Assembly (NCBI GenBank): GCA_910586015.1
Contig: CAJUGJ010000013.1
Span: 1-64,000 of the forward strand
From: an uncultured Lachnospiraceae bacterium
GTDB lineage: Bacteria; Bacillota; Clostridia; Lachnospirales; Lachnospiraceae
Direction: 5' to 3'
DNA length: 64,000 bases
Part shown: positions 44,747 through 53,084 of the stretch, piece after piece
Layout of the letters: the number at the start of each line of letters is the position of its first letter
Numbering within the stretch: position 1 is the stretch's first letter
The notes under the pieces: generated by a model
What the model saw: the letters and a program-made list of their open reading frames with translations, nothing else
What the model was told of the DNA's origin: nothing
Database searches by the model: none
Translations under genes and position numbers: made by a program

Positions 44747-46186
44747 ATGGAGTCAATGAAAAAGAAAACAAAGATTGTCTGTACACTTGGTCCTTCTACA
44801 GCTTCTGAAGAAGTTTTAAGAAAACTGATTGAGAATGGGATGGATGTTGCCAGAATGAATTTTTCACATGGAGATCATGAAAGCCATGGAGAAGAAATTC
44901 GAAAGATTAAAAAATTAAGACAAGAGATGAATGTTCCAGTTGCAATCCTTTTAGATACAAAAGGACCAGAAATACGAACTGGAGTTGCAAAAGATGAAAA
45001 ATCATATACATTAGTAAAGGGCAATCAAGTTACAATCACAACAAGAGATGTTGTCTGTGATAGCAAAACAATTAGTGTTACGTATGAAGACCTACCAAAA
45101 GATGTAAGTGTAGGAGGAACGATTTTAATTTCGGATGGATTGATTGAATTAAAGATTCTCTCCATTGAGGGAACAGAAATTTTATGTGAAGTATTAAATG
45201 GAGGAGAATTAAGTAGCCGAAAAGGAGTGAATGTCCCAAATGTAAAACTAAATCTTCCTGCAATTACAAATCAGGACAGAGAGGACATTATCTTTGGAAT
45301 TAATGAAGGAGTAGATTTTATTGCAGCTTCCTTTATTCGTAATGCAGAAGCAATTCGAGAGATCCGTAAAATTTTAAAAGAAAGCAATTCCGATATTGCA
45401 ATCATTGCCAAGATTGAAAATATGGAAGGTGTAGAGAATTTAGATGAAATTATTGCTGAGTCGGATGGAATTATGGTGGCAAGAGGAGATCTAGGTGTAG
45501 AAGTAGAGACACAACGACTTCCATTTTTACAAAAGACTATGATTGAAAAATGTAATGCAGCATTTAAGTTAGTCATTACAGCAACACAAATGTTAGATTC
45601 TATGATTCGCAATCCAAGACCAACTAGAGCAGAAGTATCCGATGTTGCAAATGCGATTTATGATGGAACAGATGCAATTATGTTATCAGGAGAAACTGCT
45701 GCGGGAAAATATCCAATTGAAGCAGTAAAGATGATGGCAGAGATCGCAATAGAAACAGAACAGCATTTAGAATATACGTCATTAAGTAAAGCAAGAATGA
45801 TAAGTACCATTAAACAAAAAGAGGCAGTATCTTCTGCAATTAGTTACTCCGCAGTTGCTACAGCACAGCGACTTGGTGCGAAATTAATTATTGCTTCTAG
45901 TTTTTCTGGATATACGACAAGAGTAGTTTCTAAATTTAAACCAGCTGCAAATATTATTGGATTATCTCCTCTTGATCGCACTCTTTATAAAATGCAGCTT
46001 TATTGGGGAGTAAAACCTGTTAAGGTACAAGAAGTTAATTCCACCGATCAACTTTTAGAGGAAGCAGTAAAAACAGTAAAAGATCATGAACTTGCAAAAG
46101 AAGGAGATATTTTAATTTTAACTGCAGGAGTTCCAGCTGGAAAAACAGGTGTTACGAATATGATTAAGGCGGTTACTGTAGAATAA
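44747..46186 (+). CDS. pyk: Pyruvate kinase
   Basis: A 479-residue glycolytic enzyme converting phosphoenolpyruvate and ADP to pyruvate and ATP. KKTKIVCTLGPSTASEEVL, ARMNFSHGDHE, LLDTKGPEIRTG, IIAKIENMEGVENLDEI, MVARGDLGVEV and ITATQMLDSMIRNPRPTRAE are diagnostic. The protein ends after the regulatory domain (LTAGVPAGKTGVTNMIK), so it lacks the extra C-terminal PEP-utiliser domain found in many Bacillus enzymes. The SD AGGAG is 6 bases before ATG. Confidence 0.97.
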   Translation: MESMKKKTKIVCTLGPSTASEEVLRKLIENGMDVARMNFSHGDHESHGEEIRKIKKLRQEMNVPVAILLDTKGPEIRTGVAKDEKSYTLVKGNQVTITTRDVVCDSKTISVTYEDLPKDVSVGGTILISDGLIELKILSIEGTEILCEVLNGGELSSRKGVNVPNVKLNLPAITNQDREDIIFGINEGVDFIAASFIRNAEAIREIRKILKESNSDIAIIAKIENMEGVENLDEIIAESDGIMVARGDLGVEVETQRLPFLQKTMIEKCNAAFKLVITATQMLDSMIRNPRPTRAEVSDVANAIYDGTDAIMLSGETAAGKYPIEAVKMMAEIAIETEQHLEYTSLSKARMISTIKQKEAVSSAISYSAVATAQRLGAKLIIASSFSGYTTRVVSKFKPAANIIGLSPLDRTLYKMQLYWGVKPVKVQEVNSTDQLLEEAVKTVKDHELAKEGDILILTAGVPAGKTGVTNMIKAVTVE

Positions 46187-46198
46187 GAGGATGAGGAC

Positions 46199-47416
46199 AT
46201 GAGTTGGCTATTACTAGCAGACGGAAAGGAGTTTATAAGGGGGAAGTGGAAAATGGGATGTCTGTTTTTGCTGCTTTTTGCAGTATTTACAGGCATTTCA
46301 TTATATGTGTTTACCTCATCAGACAAGAAAAATCAAAAATTAGAGAGAATTCAAATTGGAATTGTTAATTATGATACTTCTGAATATTCAAAATTGCTTT
46401 TAAGCTTTTTTGACGGGAATGAGGCAGTTCAAAATTATGTAGAAATTCAACATGGAACAAAGGAAGAATTAGAAACACTTCTTTTACAAAATAAATTGCA
46501 AGTATTGTTAATTGTACCAGAAAATTTTGTACAAGATATGATAAAGATTGAAAATACTCCTCTACAGATTTTATTAAATATTGAAGATAAGACAAAGGCT
46601 CTTTTAATGAAAAATCTACTAGAAGGATATGAAAAGTTTGTTTCTGCTGTAGAAATTAATTGCGTTACACTATATGAGGTTATGGAACAAGACGGTTTGC
46701 AAAGAGATCTGATTGATAGGAAAAATGTCGAAATTTCGTTAGCATTAATTACTACTATAGTAAATAAAAATGATCTGTTTGCTCACTTAGAAATAAATAA
46801 TTTAAAACGAGTTCCATTAGTTATATTTTACCTTCATGTAATTTTTTTGTTACTTACCATGTATTTGGCAGCAGGGTGCGGAGAAAAAATTTTACAAGAA
46901 CAAAGAACAGGACTTTTTGCTAGACTTTTGAGCACAGGTATAGTGCCTTCTCTTTTTTATTTAGAAAAAAGTCTACTATTTATGATTATTTCTTTTGTTC
47001 CAGGATTTTTTTGTTATTTTACGCAATTTATATTATCGAAAGGAACTCTTCCAATAGAAGGATTTTTACTTTGGATTGTAGCAGCACTTTTTTTTAGTGT
47101 ATTTAGTTTTTTTTTAAGTGGGTTTTTTAAAAGTGAACAACAATATATAACAGCATTTTATCTTATTATTTTCTTTTTGACTGTTTTAGGTGGTGGAATT
47201 ATTCCATTTTTATATCTGCCAGAGTCAATGACAAAAATTGCAGAAAAGACACCATTATATTGGATTGTAAAACAGATGAATTCCTTGATATTAGGAGAAG
47301 TGCCGATTGAATTTTGGAACATAGTCAAAGTTTTATTGGCAGGTATTATACTGTTTTGGTTTGCTGGAATAGCACTACAAAAAGGAAAGGGGAGAAAAAG
47401 TTATGAAGAACTCTAA
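46199..47416 (+). CDS. ABC-2 type permease subunit A (no ATPase nearby)
   Basis: A 405-residue membrane protein of the ABC2_membrane_3 kind: one N-terminal membrane segment (about 18-38), an outside region of about 140 residues (IGIVNYDTSEYSKLL...), then five or six segments from about residue 205. It resembles the next gene product in layout and in the start of the outside region (IGIVN versus IGVVN). The pair probably forms a heterodimeric exporter, but no ATP-binding subunit is encoded beside them. It follows pyk by 12 bases with GAGGATGAGG and overlaps the next gene by 14. Confidence 0.78.
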   Translation: MSWLLLADGKEFIRGKWKMGCLFLLLFAVFTGISLYVFTSSDKKNQKLERIQIGIVNYDTSEYSKLLLSFFDGNEAVQNYVEIQHGTKEELETLLLQNKLQVLLIVPENFVQDMIKIENTPLQILLNIEDKTKALLMKNLLEGYEKFVSAVEINCVTLYEVMEQDGLQRDLIDRKNVEISLALITTIVNKNDLFAHLEINNLKRVPLVIFYLHVIFLLLTMYLAAGCGEKILQEQRTGLFARLLSTGIVPSLFYLEKSLLFMIISFVPGFFCYFTQFILSKGTLPIEGFLLWIVAALFFSVFSFFLSGFFKSEQQYITAFYLIIFFLTVLGGGIIPFLYLPESMTKIAEKTPLYWIVKQMNSLILGEVPIEFWNIVKVLLAGIILFWFAGIALQKGKGRKSYEEL

Positions 47417-48545
47417 ACTTTTTTGGTTTTTTTATGATTTTTTCCTTCAAATGCAGTTACGACTGCGACTTTTTGTAAGAAATCGAATGATATGTGCAGT
47501 GATTTTTCTAGCGGCAATCAGTTTTTTTCTTTTGATTCGTGATTTTAACCTACAGGCACAAAATAGAGCCGCCATTCCCATTGGAGTGGTAAATGAGGAT
47601 CAAATAGATCATACCCCAACAACAGCTTCTACACAATTACTTCATGGACTATCAGAAAGTTCTTCTCTTTTAGTCTATGAAGGAACACAAAATGAGTTAG
47701 AGGAATTATTGTATGATGGATATATCAACTGTATCTTTGTAATAAAACAAGGATATGAAAAGCGACTATTAGCAGGAGAAACAAAAGAACTGATTACTGT
47801 TTATGAGGGACAAGATGACTCACTAGCAATGATTATTTCAGATATAGTAGCAGGTGAGATGATGTATCAGATCTGTCTTGCAAGAGGAATTCAGATCTAT
47901 CAAAATATTCCACCCGGAGAAAATGGAAAGCATAGTTATAAAGAGTATCAACAATATGCCAAACAACTATTAGAGTCTGAAAAATTTGACTATTCCTTTT
48001 CTATTATATATGTAGATACTGGACAAATAGTTCAGGAAAAAAAGGAATTGAATAATAGTTTGTTATATCGACAAATCCTTGCAGGAATTGCAGCAATGTT
48101 TTATTCTTTCGTAATTTTATCTATATTTTATCAGATAGTAAAAGAAAAGGAGCAAGGATTATGGATCCGCAGAAAGTTAACAAAAATGCAGGAGATAGCA
48201 CAAAATTTAGGAGATCTTTGTTCAGCAGAGATATTATTATCAGGACTAAGTGTTATTTTTTCTTTTTGTATTGCTTTTTATTTAGATAAAATGTCTATTT
48301 TTTTCAGTCTATGGTTAAGTTCCATGTTTTATAATTTAGTCATTGGAATTCTTTTTTTATTGCTTGCAAGAAAGATTCATCAAGCATCTTTATATCAGCT
48401 TATAGGAATAAGTTTTGTTGCAGTCTTTGGAGTTGCAGGTTTTTGTACTATGATAGAGGGAATTTTAATTCCAAAAATAAATTTGCTTCATCTAATTCCA
48501 AATACATGGTTAATTAAAAGGATAGGAGAACAGCTTTTATCATAA
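47403..48545 (+). CDS. ABC-2 type permease subunit B (no ATPase nearby)
   Basis: A 380-residue partner of the preceding gene: N-terminal membrane segment (about 28-46), outside domain (about 50-215: IPIGVVNEDQ...), then five or six membrane segments. GGGGAG is placed before ATG 47403 within the end of the upstream gene. The overlap of 14 bases suggests equal production. The substrate is unknown. Confidence 0.77.
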   Translation: MKNSKLFWFFYDFFLQMQLRLRLFVRNRMICAVIFLAAISFFLLIRDFNLQAQNRAAIPIGVVNEDQIDHTPTTASTQLLHGLSESSSLLVYEGTQNELEELLYDGYINCIFVIKQGYEKRLLAGETKELITVYEGQDDSLAMIISDIVAGEMMYQICLARGIQIYQNIPPGENGKHSYKEYQQYAKQLLESEKFDYSFSIIYVDTGQIVQEKKELNNSLLYRQILAGIAAMFYSFVILSIFYQIVKEKEQGLWIRRKLTKMQEIAQNLGDLCSAEILLSGLSVIFSFCIAFYLDKMSIFFSLWLSSMFYNLVIGILFLLLARKIHQASLYQLIGISFVAVFGVAGFCTMIEGILIPKINLLHLIPNTWLIKRIGEQLLS

Positions 48546-48563
48546 TTGTCTAGGGAGGATATT

Positions 48564-49982
48564 ATGGAATCTGAACGAAAGTTAAAGAGGGCATTAAAGA
48601 GTGGAAAAGATTTAGAACAGTATCTGCCAGCTTTTTTACAAGAATGTGCATCGACAAATCAGATGTATGCAGGAATGAGCTTTATTATACATTATTATAA
48701 TCTCTATGAAGCGATTTTGGATAAAGAATGGACTTTAGAAAAAGAAAAAAAAGAATATGTCAAAAAGCTAAATGATTTGATTTCGGAAAATTTATTGGAA
48801 ACTTTTGATGGAAACAAAAGAGAGAGTGCAATAAAAACAATTCATCAAATACGAATAGAGATTACAAAGAAAATGCAGATCTTAACAACTTATACAGATC
48901 GTTTTTTACTCTATGAGTATGTTTTAAATCGGTTAGAACTAAGATTTGAAGATCATTTAGAAGAAGTGAATGACGAAGCTTTTTCACAGGAGTTATTGAC
49001 ATATATTTTTGATACAAAAGATAATGTAGTGATTAACAGAAAGATTCAAGAGATGCTTTCCCAGCTTCCAGTACGTATGACAAAGGGAAGATTTTTTGAT
49101 TTATTAAGAGGAAGTCTTTCAATCTATTTAGAAATGGACGTAGATGCGGTAGAAGATTACATTTATATGCTTCGGTGTGCAGCAGGCATTTATTATGTAA
49201 AAGAGGAAAAAGAGTATTATCCAACATTAAGCAAAACACTTACCCTGTTTAAAATGGAAGATTATAGGGAATTATCTAAAGAGAATTATGAACTACTTTC
49301 ACAAGAACTAAAAACAGCAGTAGAACAGGTTACAAAAGAAACAGACTTTTATTATAATTTACAGGAATTATGTAATGTATTTTATGCTCTTTTATTAAAT
49401 TATCCATATGCTTCTACAAAAGCTTCACAGATGTTACAAGAACTTCTTCCTGTAATAAAAGAAATTATAACGGAATTTGAACAGGAAACTTTCAAAAGAA
49501 TAGAAGAAAGGACAGTAAGATTATTTGAAAAAACAGAAGGAAAGTTAGAGGAATTGGCTCAGTCAGTATTAAAACAGCAAGGAATTTTAAATGAAATCAA
49601 AGAAAGCCATATCTCAAAAGTTAATTCTATGATGTTAGGACAATTATTGGAATGTCTTTTACTTTCTGAGAAGTTATTATCCAATAGTCTTTTTGTTGAA
49701 TTAGATACAAAAGAAAATGTTCAACCAAAAAAGGCAGATAGAGAGTATTTAGAACAACGGATAAAAGAAATTTCGGAAGAGTTTGCAGAGAAATTAAAAG
49801 AACAGCCACAAATTTTAAATCGTGCAATGATGGCGAGAGTTTTAAAGGAAATGCCAGTATTTTTTCAAGATCAAAAAGAGGTATTAGATTATATTAAAAC
49901 ATCTCTTTCTAGTTGTCGGGATCGAGAGGAAAAGATAGCTAGTATTCGACTGATGAAAGAATTGATGAAAGAGGGAGTTTAA
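48564..49982 (+). CDS. Helical protein of unknown function, 472 residues
   Basis: I do not recognise it. The sequence is almost wholly alpha-helical, acidic and leucine-rich, without membrane segments or a signal peptide. Stretches such as QIRIEITKKMQIL and EFEQETFKRIEERTVRLFEKTEGKLEELAQ suggest coiled coils. ATG 48564 is preferred because AGGGAGGAT lies at 48552-48560. The TTG at 48546 would include the SD in the gene. It directly follows the two permease genes and may be a cytoplasmic partner, but that rests only on position. Confidence 0.68.
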   Translation: MESERKLKRALKSGKDLEQYLPAFLQECASTNQMYAGMSFIIHYYNLYEAILDKEWTLEKEKKEYVKKLNDLISENLLETFDGNKRESAIKTIHQIRIEITKKMQILTTYTDRFLLYEYVLNRLELRFEDHLEEVNDEAFSQELLTYIFDTKDNVVINRKIQEMLSQLPVRMTKGRFFDLLRGSLSIYLEMDVDAVEDYIYMLRCAAGIYYVKEEKEYYPTLSKTLTLFKMEDYRELSKENYELLSQELKTAVEQVTKETDFYYNLQELCNVFYALLLNYPYASTKASQMLQELLPVIKEIITEFEQETFKRIEERTVRLFEKTEGKLEELAQSVLKQQGILNEIKESHISKVNSMMLGQLLECLLLSEKLLSNSLFVELDTKENVQPKKADREYLEQRIKEISEEFAEKLKEQPQILNRAMMARVLKEMPVFFQDQKEVLDYIKTSLSSCRDREEKIASIRLMKELMKEGV

Positions 49983-49995
49983 AAATCAGAATTTT

Positions 49996-50112
49996 TATGG
50001 TATAATGTTGAAACAAAGAAAGAAACAATGTTTCAACTTCTGATTTTATGTGCACCAATGTGCACAAAGTTATAGTATAATGTTGAAACAAAGAAAGAAT
50101 GTTTCAACTTCT
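49996..50112 (+). repeat. Two copies of a TATAAT-plus-inverted-repeat element
   Basis: Copy 1 (49996-50041) and copy 2 (50071-50112) share TAT.GTATAATGTTGAAACAA then AGAAAGAA and TGTTTCAACTTCT. In each, GTTGAAACA pairs perfectly with TGTTTCAAC (50007-50015 with 50029-50037; 50082-50090 with 50100-50108), with loops of 13 and 9 bases. Each inverted repeat starts directly after a TATAAT box (50001-50006, 50076-50081). Copy 1 has a TGG extension. TGTGCACCAATGTGCACA lies between them (50050-50067). This could be tandem promoters with a repeated operator or a leader hairpin. Confidence 0.7.
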
Positions 50113-50204
50113 ACCTAGCTTTTAACAAGAAAAATACAAAGATAAAAAAGTATATGATAAAAAAGTAGAAAGGAGAGGCAAAATATTCAAAAATAAAGAT
50201 AAGA

Positions 50205-50513
50205 ATGATTATTTGGAGTGAAAATTTAATTTTAGGAGAAACAATAAAAAAGAAACATCGAAAAGTGATCCATGCGATCAAGAAAGGACGCTGGATTTCT
50301 GGAGTCTATCTGATTGCATATCCGTCTAATCCAGCGAATTTATTGGATCTAATTCCAGCAAAGGAACTTTTATTTCCGATTTATAAACGCAGTGAGATAC
50401 ATATCCTTGGACTAGCGAACGGAAAAAAGGAGGCGGAGCGGGTAGCAGCCGAAATGATTAAAGAGGTTTATCAAAAGACGGGCGGATTTCGGATAAGGGA
50501 CTATTTTGGCTAG
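50205..50513 (+). CDS. Conserved-looking small protein of unknown function, 102 residues
   Basis: A basic, soluble, mixed alpha/beta protein (KKKHRKVIHAIKKGRWISGVYLIAYP at the start, split here as a basic patch then a strand, and GFRIRDYFG at the end). I recall such proteins beside DUF2953 and gerW genes in Lachnospiraceae but cannot name a function. The strong AAAGGAGAGG site is about 25 bases upstream, too far for the ATG at 50205. The true start is therefore uncertain. It lies behind the duplicated promoter/hairpin element and 30 bases before the DUF2953 gene. Confidence 0.65.
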   Translation: MIIWSENLILGETIKKKHRKVIHAIKKGRWISGVYLIAYPSNPANLLDLIPAKELLFPIYKRSEIHILGLANGKKEAERVAAEMIKEVYQKTGGFRIRDYFG

Positions 50514-50543
50514 AGACCGCAGAAAGGTTATGGAAAGGCGGAA

Positions 50544-51584
50544 ATGCTTACTATCATCGGACAAATATTACGAATTATAGGCATAGGATTGGCAGGTTTA
50601 GCAGGTATTCTGCTGTTATTTGTGCTGCTCGTACTCTTTGTTCCTTTACGTTACCGTGGCACACTGTCAAAAAAAACAGAGGGACAACAGGTAGATATTC
50701 GTATAGGATGGCTATTTCGGCTATTGTCTGCAAGAGTTTATTGGACAGGAGAAAAGCCTAAAATTACATTGCGGATTGCTGGAATTACCCTTTTCGACAG
50801 TACAAAGCCAAAAAAACAAAAAAAATTAAAAGATACAAAAGAACTTTATATAGAAAAAAAAGAAGACATACAACAAATACAACCAGAAATCACTGAAATG
50901 AATACAGAAAAACAAGAACCAGAGAAACAAGATCCGATTTCTGAGTCTATGTCTTTAGAAGAAAATAACATAAAAGAAGATAACATAGAAGAAGATAACG
51001 TAGAAGAGCTAGAAATATCAGAAATGAAATCACAAGGATGGAAAGTTTGGAATCTTCTAAAACGGTTGAAAGACTGGATCTGTTCTAAGGTGATATGGAT
51101 AAAAAATCAAATTCGGTTTATCCTATCTTTGATATGGTCAGGAATAGATTTTTTAATGAATCTAAAAAAACGCCTGAAAGAGTCTATAGGAAAAGTAGGT
51201 AAACTTAGAACAAAAGCAGGATTAATACAAACATTTTTTAGAGAGAGTAATAACCGAACTGGAATTAAGGCGGTTTTGGGAATACTAAAAATGGTAGGGA
51301 AACATGTTTTACCTACTAAACTTTCAGGAAGCGTTGTATTTGGAACAGGGGATGCCTATTCGACAGCACAAATATTGGTTTATACAGCAATGTTTTATGG
51401 ACTTTATGCAAGTAATTTTGACCTTCAGGCAGATTTTGAACAAAAGCGTCTGGAAGTTGAGATAAAATTAAAGGGAAGAATAAGACCTTTTAAGCTTTTA
51501 CTTTATCTCTTCAAGTTATGGAGAACAGCAGAGTTTAAACAATTATTACGAAATATAAAGAAGTTAAAGGAGGAACTGTTATAA
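50544..51584 (+). CDS. DUF2953 protein, membrane-anchored
   Basis: A 346-residue protein. One membrane segment (about 10-32) precedes the DUF2953 start VPLRYRG, RIGWLFRLLSARVYW and ITLFDSTK. An acidic, charged stretch (about 105-165) separates this from the C-terminal half, which holds GTGDAYSTAQILVYTAMFYGLY, the usual family core. In sporeformers this family neighbours ytfJ/gerW, as here: its stop overlaps the next start by one base (TAATG). A role in spore formation is suggested only by this pairing. Confidence 0.82.
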   Translation: MLTIIGQILRIIGIGLAGLAGILLLFVLLVLFVPLRYRGTLSKKTEGQQVDIRIGWLFRLLSARVYWTGEKPKITLRIAGITLFDSTKPKKQKKLKDTKELYIEKKEDIQQIQPEITEMNTEKQEPEKQDPISESMSLEENNIKEDNIEEDNVEELEISEMKSQGWKVWNLLKRLKDWICSKVIWIKNQIRFILSLIWSGIDFLMNLKKRLKESIGKVGKLRTKAGLIQTFFRESNNRTGIKAVLGILKMVGKHVLPTKLSGSVVFGTGDAYSTAQILVYTAMFYGLYASNFDLQADFEQKRLEVEIKLKGRIRPFKLLLYLFKLWRTAEFKQLLRNIKKLKEELL

Positions 51585-52009
51585 TGGCAGATCAAAATTT
51601 CAGTGCAACAGCGGAAGCGTTATTTAAAGGAATGGATGCCTTTTTAACTACAAAAACAGTTGTTGGAGAAGCAGTAAAATTTGAAGATGGAACAATAATC
51701 CTTCCTTTTGTAGATGTTAGTTTTGCAGTAGGAGCAGGAGCATTTGTTAAATCTGACAAAAATAATTCCGGTGGGGCAATGACTGGAAAAATGTCACCGA
51801 GCTCTGTTCTTGTTATTCAAAACGGACATACAAGATTAGTAAACGTAAAGAATCAAGATACTATTACAAAGTTGTTGGATATGGTTCCAGATGTGATTGA
51901 TAAGTTTACTCAAGCACCAGAGGAAAAACAACAAAATGCAGATATGGACGCAAAGGCAGCAGAGGTATTTGAACAAAAAGAATCTACAAAAGAGGAAGAA
52001 AATCAATAG
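51584..52009 (+). CDS. gerW: Sporulation protein GerW/YtfJ family
   Basis: A 141-residue protein with the family core: GEAVKFEDGTIILPFVDVSFAVGAGAF, then a glycine-rich stretch with MSPSSVLVIQNGHTRLV and DMVPDVIDKF. In Bacillus YtfJ (GerW) is a spore protein needed for nutrient germination through some receptors. The C-terminal 30 residues are acidic and lysine-rich. The SD AAAGGAGG is 8 bases before ATG. Its presence implies a spore-forming lineage. Confidence 0.9.
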   Translation: MADQNFSATAEALFKGMDAFLTTKTVVGEAVKFEDGTIILPFVDVSFAVGAGAFVKSDKNNSGGAMTGKMSPSSVLVIQNGHTRLVNVKNQDTITKLLDMVPDVIDKFTQAPEEKQQNADMDAKAAEVFEQKESTKEEENQ

Positions 52010-52042
52010 AAAAGGGATTTTGAGAAAATTATAAATTTCTTC

Positions 52043-52071
52043 TTGCATTTTGTTTCTGCTTCTGATAGAAT
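52043..52071 (+). promoter_or_regulatory. Promoter of rpmB, TTGCAT-N17-TAGAAT with TGA extension
   Basis: TTGCAT at 52043-52048 and TAGAAT at 52066-52071, spacer 17, with TGA just before the -10 box. The start of rpmB is 58 bases further on. Confidence 0.7.
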
Positions 52072-52129
52072 GAATGTGTTTGTGGACTATATTGTCCTAG
52101 AGTGTAATGGATGTAAGGAGGTGCTTTCG

Positions 52130-52327
52130 TTGGCAAGATGTGCAATTTGTGATAAAGGAGCTCATTTTGGAAGATCAGTTAGCCATACCAGAAGTAATGT
52201 TTCTGGAAGATCAAACAAAATGTGGAAATCCAATGTAAAATCAGTTCGTGTTAAAGTAAATGGAGCAACAAAGAAAATGTATGTTTGTACTTCCTGTTTA
52301 AGAGCCGGTAAAGTAGAACGTGCTTAG
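52130..52327 (+). CDS. rpmB: 50S ribosomal protein L28
   Basis: A 65-residue ribosomal protein. It begins MARCAICDKGAHFGRSVSHT, with the CxxC zinc pair (C4/C7) and a second CTSC-type cysteine near the end (YVCTSCLRAGKVERA). The initiation codon is TTG at 52130, because AAGGAGG at 52114-52120 is well placed and the protein then has the family's normal start and length. A strong terminator follows at 52344. The rpmB - Asp23-like - DAK2 - recG order is as in Bacillus. Confidence 0.94.
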   Translation: MARCAICDKGAHFGRSVSHTRSNVSGRSNKMWKSNVKSVRVKVNGATKKMYVCTSCLRAGKVERA

Positions 52328-52343
52328 AGAAAAAGAATGTACT

Positions 52344-52371
52344 GGGTGTCAAGTGTTGACACCCTTTTCTT
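52344..52371 (+). terminator. Rho-independent terminator after rpmB
   Basis: GGGTGTCAA (52344-52352) pairs perfectly with TTGACACCC (52356-52364) around a 3-base loop, followed by TTTTCTT. rpmB is thus mostly a single-gene transcript. Confidence 0.92.
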
Positions 52372-52408
52372 ATGGAATAAAATATTTATATAAAGAGGAA
52401 CTTTTTTG

Positions 52409-52546
52409 TCAGCAACAAAACAGATGATAACCAAGAAATAGGCAGATTAAGATAAGACATACAGCAAGGATACCATTAGTAAGAAAAAACATGATGATCA
52501 TGCCTACAGCAATCCAAAATAAAATAAAACCTAACATTCGTTTCAT
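52409..52546 (-). CDS. 45-residue membrane protein
   Basis: On the - strand, ATG at 52546 reads MKRMLGFILFWIAVGMIIMF..., a 45-residue protein with two predicted membrane segments (about 5-22 and 26-41) and the end GYHLFCC before TGA. A strong GGGAGGGA site lies 10 bases upstream. Short proteins with this two-segment layout and a Cys-Cys end are familiar from clostridial genomes. The function is unknown. It is the only - strand gene between rpmB and recG. Confidence 0.72.
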   Translation of the reverse strand: MKRMLGFILFWIAVGMIIMFFLTNGILAVCLILICLFLGYHLFCC

Positions 52547-52659
52547 AAAAAAGTCCCTCCCAATCCACTTATTCTTATTATATTCACTTTTTAAATGCTT
52601 GGTGCATGATTAATTTTTTAAATATGAGAAAAAGTATTTCTTTTTTCTATAAAACAGGT

Positions 52660-52665
52660 TATAAT
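52660..52665 (+). promoter_or_regulatory. Likely -10 box of the Asp23/fakA/recG unit
   Basis: TATAAT at 52660-52665, 42 bases before the Asp23-family ATG. The -35 region 17 bases upstream (TTTCTT) is weak. Confidence 0.4.
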
Positions 52666-52707
52666 ATAATTATGGTAGAAGTAAGAAAATAGATTGGAGG
52701 GCATACA

Positions 52708-53064
52708 ATGAATGGAACAATGTTTACCCATTTGGGTGAAATAGAAGTAGATAGTGCAGTACTAAAAAAGTATGCAGGTTCTTCGGCTGTGGAATGTTTC
52801 GGTGTTGTCGGAATGGCTTCTGTCAGTGTAAAAGATGGACTTGCCAAACTTCTACGCAGAGAAAGTTTAAGTCATGGAGTCAATGTGATAATAAGGGATA
52901 ATAAGCTTACTATAGATCTTCATATTATTGTTTCTTACGGTGTCAGCATTTCTGCGGTTGCCCAAAACCTTATAGAGAATGTAAAATACAAAATAGAAGA
53001 ATTTGCTGGCATGGAAGTCGAGAAAATAAATATTTTTGTTGAAGGCGTAAGAGTCATCGACTAA
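52708..53064 (+). CDS. Asp23/Gls24 family protein, YloU-like
   Basis: A 118-residue protein: GEIEVDSAVLKKYAGSSAVECFGVVGMA and LTIDLHIIVSYGVSISAVAQNLIENVKYKIEEFAGMEVEKINIFVEGVR are family features (fragments: GVVGMA, YGVSI, INIFVEGV). In Bacillus yloU lies between rpmB and yloV exactly as here. The role is thought to lie in envelope or fatty-acid metabolism. SD GGAGGG. The next gene starts 20 bases later. Confidence 0.92.
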   Translation: MNGTMFTHLGEIEVDSAVLKKYAGSSAVECFGVVGMASVSVKDGLAKLLRRESLSHGVNVIIRDNKLTIDLHIIVSYGVSISAVAQNLIENVKYKIEEFAGMEVEKINIFVEGVRVID

Positions 53065-53084
53065 GGTGTAAGGAGGAACGATCA

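Noticed and set aside
49996..50112. CRISPR array
   Set aside because: Only two copies, each with an internal inverted repeat and a promoter box. There is no series of equal spacers and no cas gene.
52043..52129. N-terminal extension of L28 from the ATG at 52043
   Set aside because: The extension overlaps the promoter and SD. The TTG at 52130 gives the normal L28 length and start.
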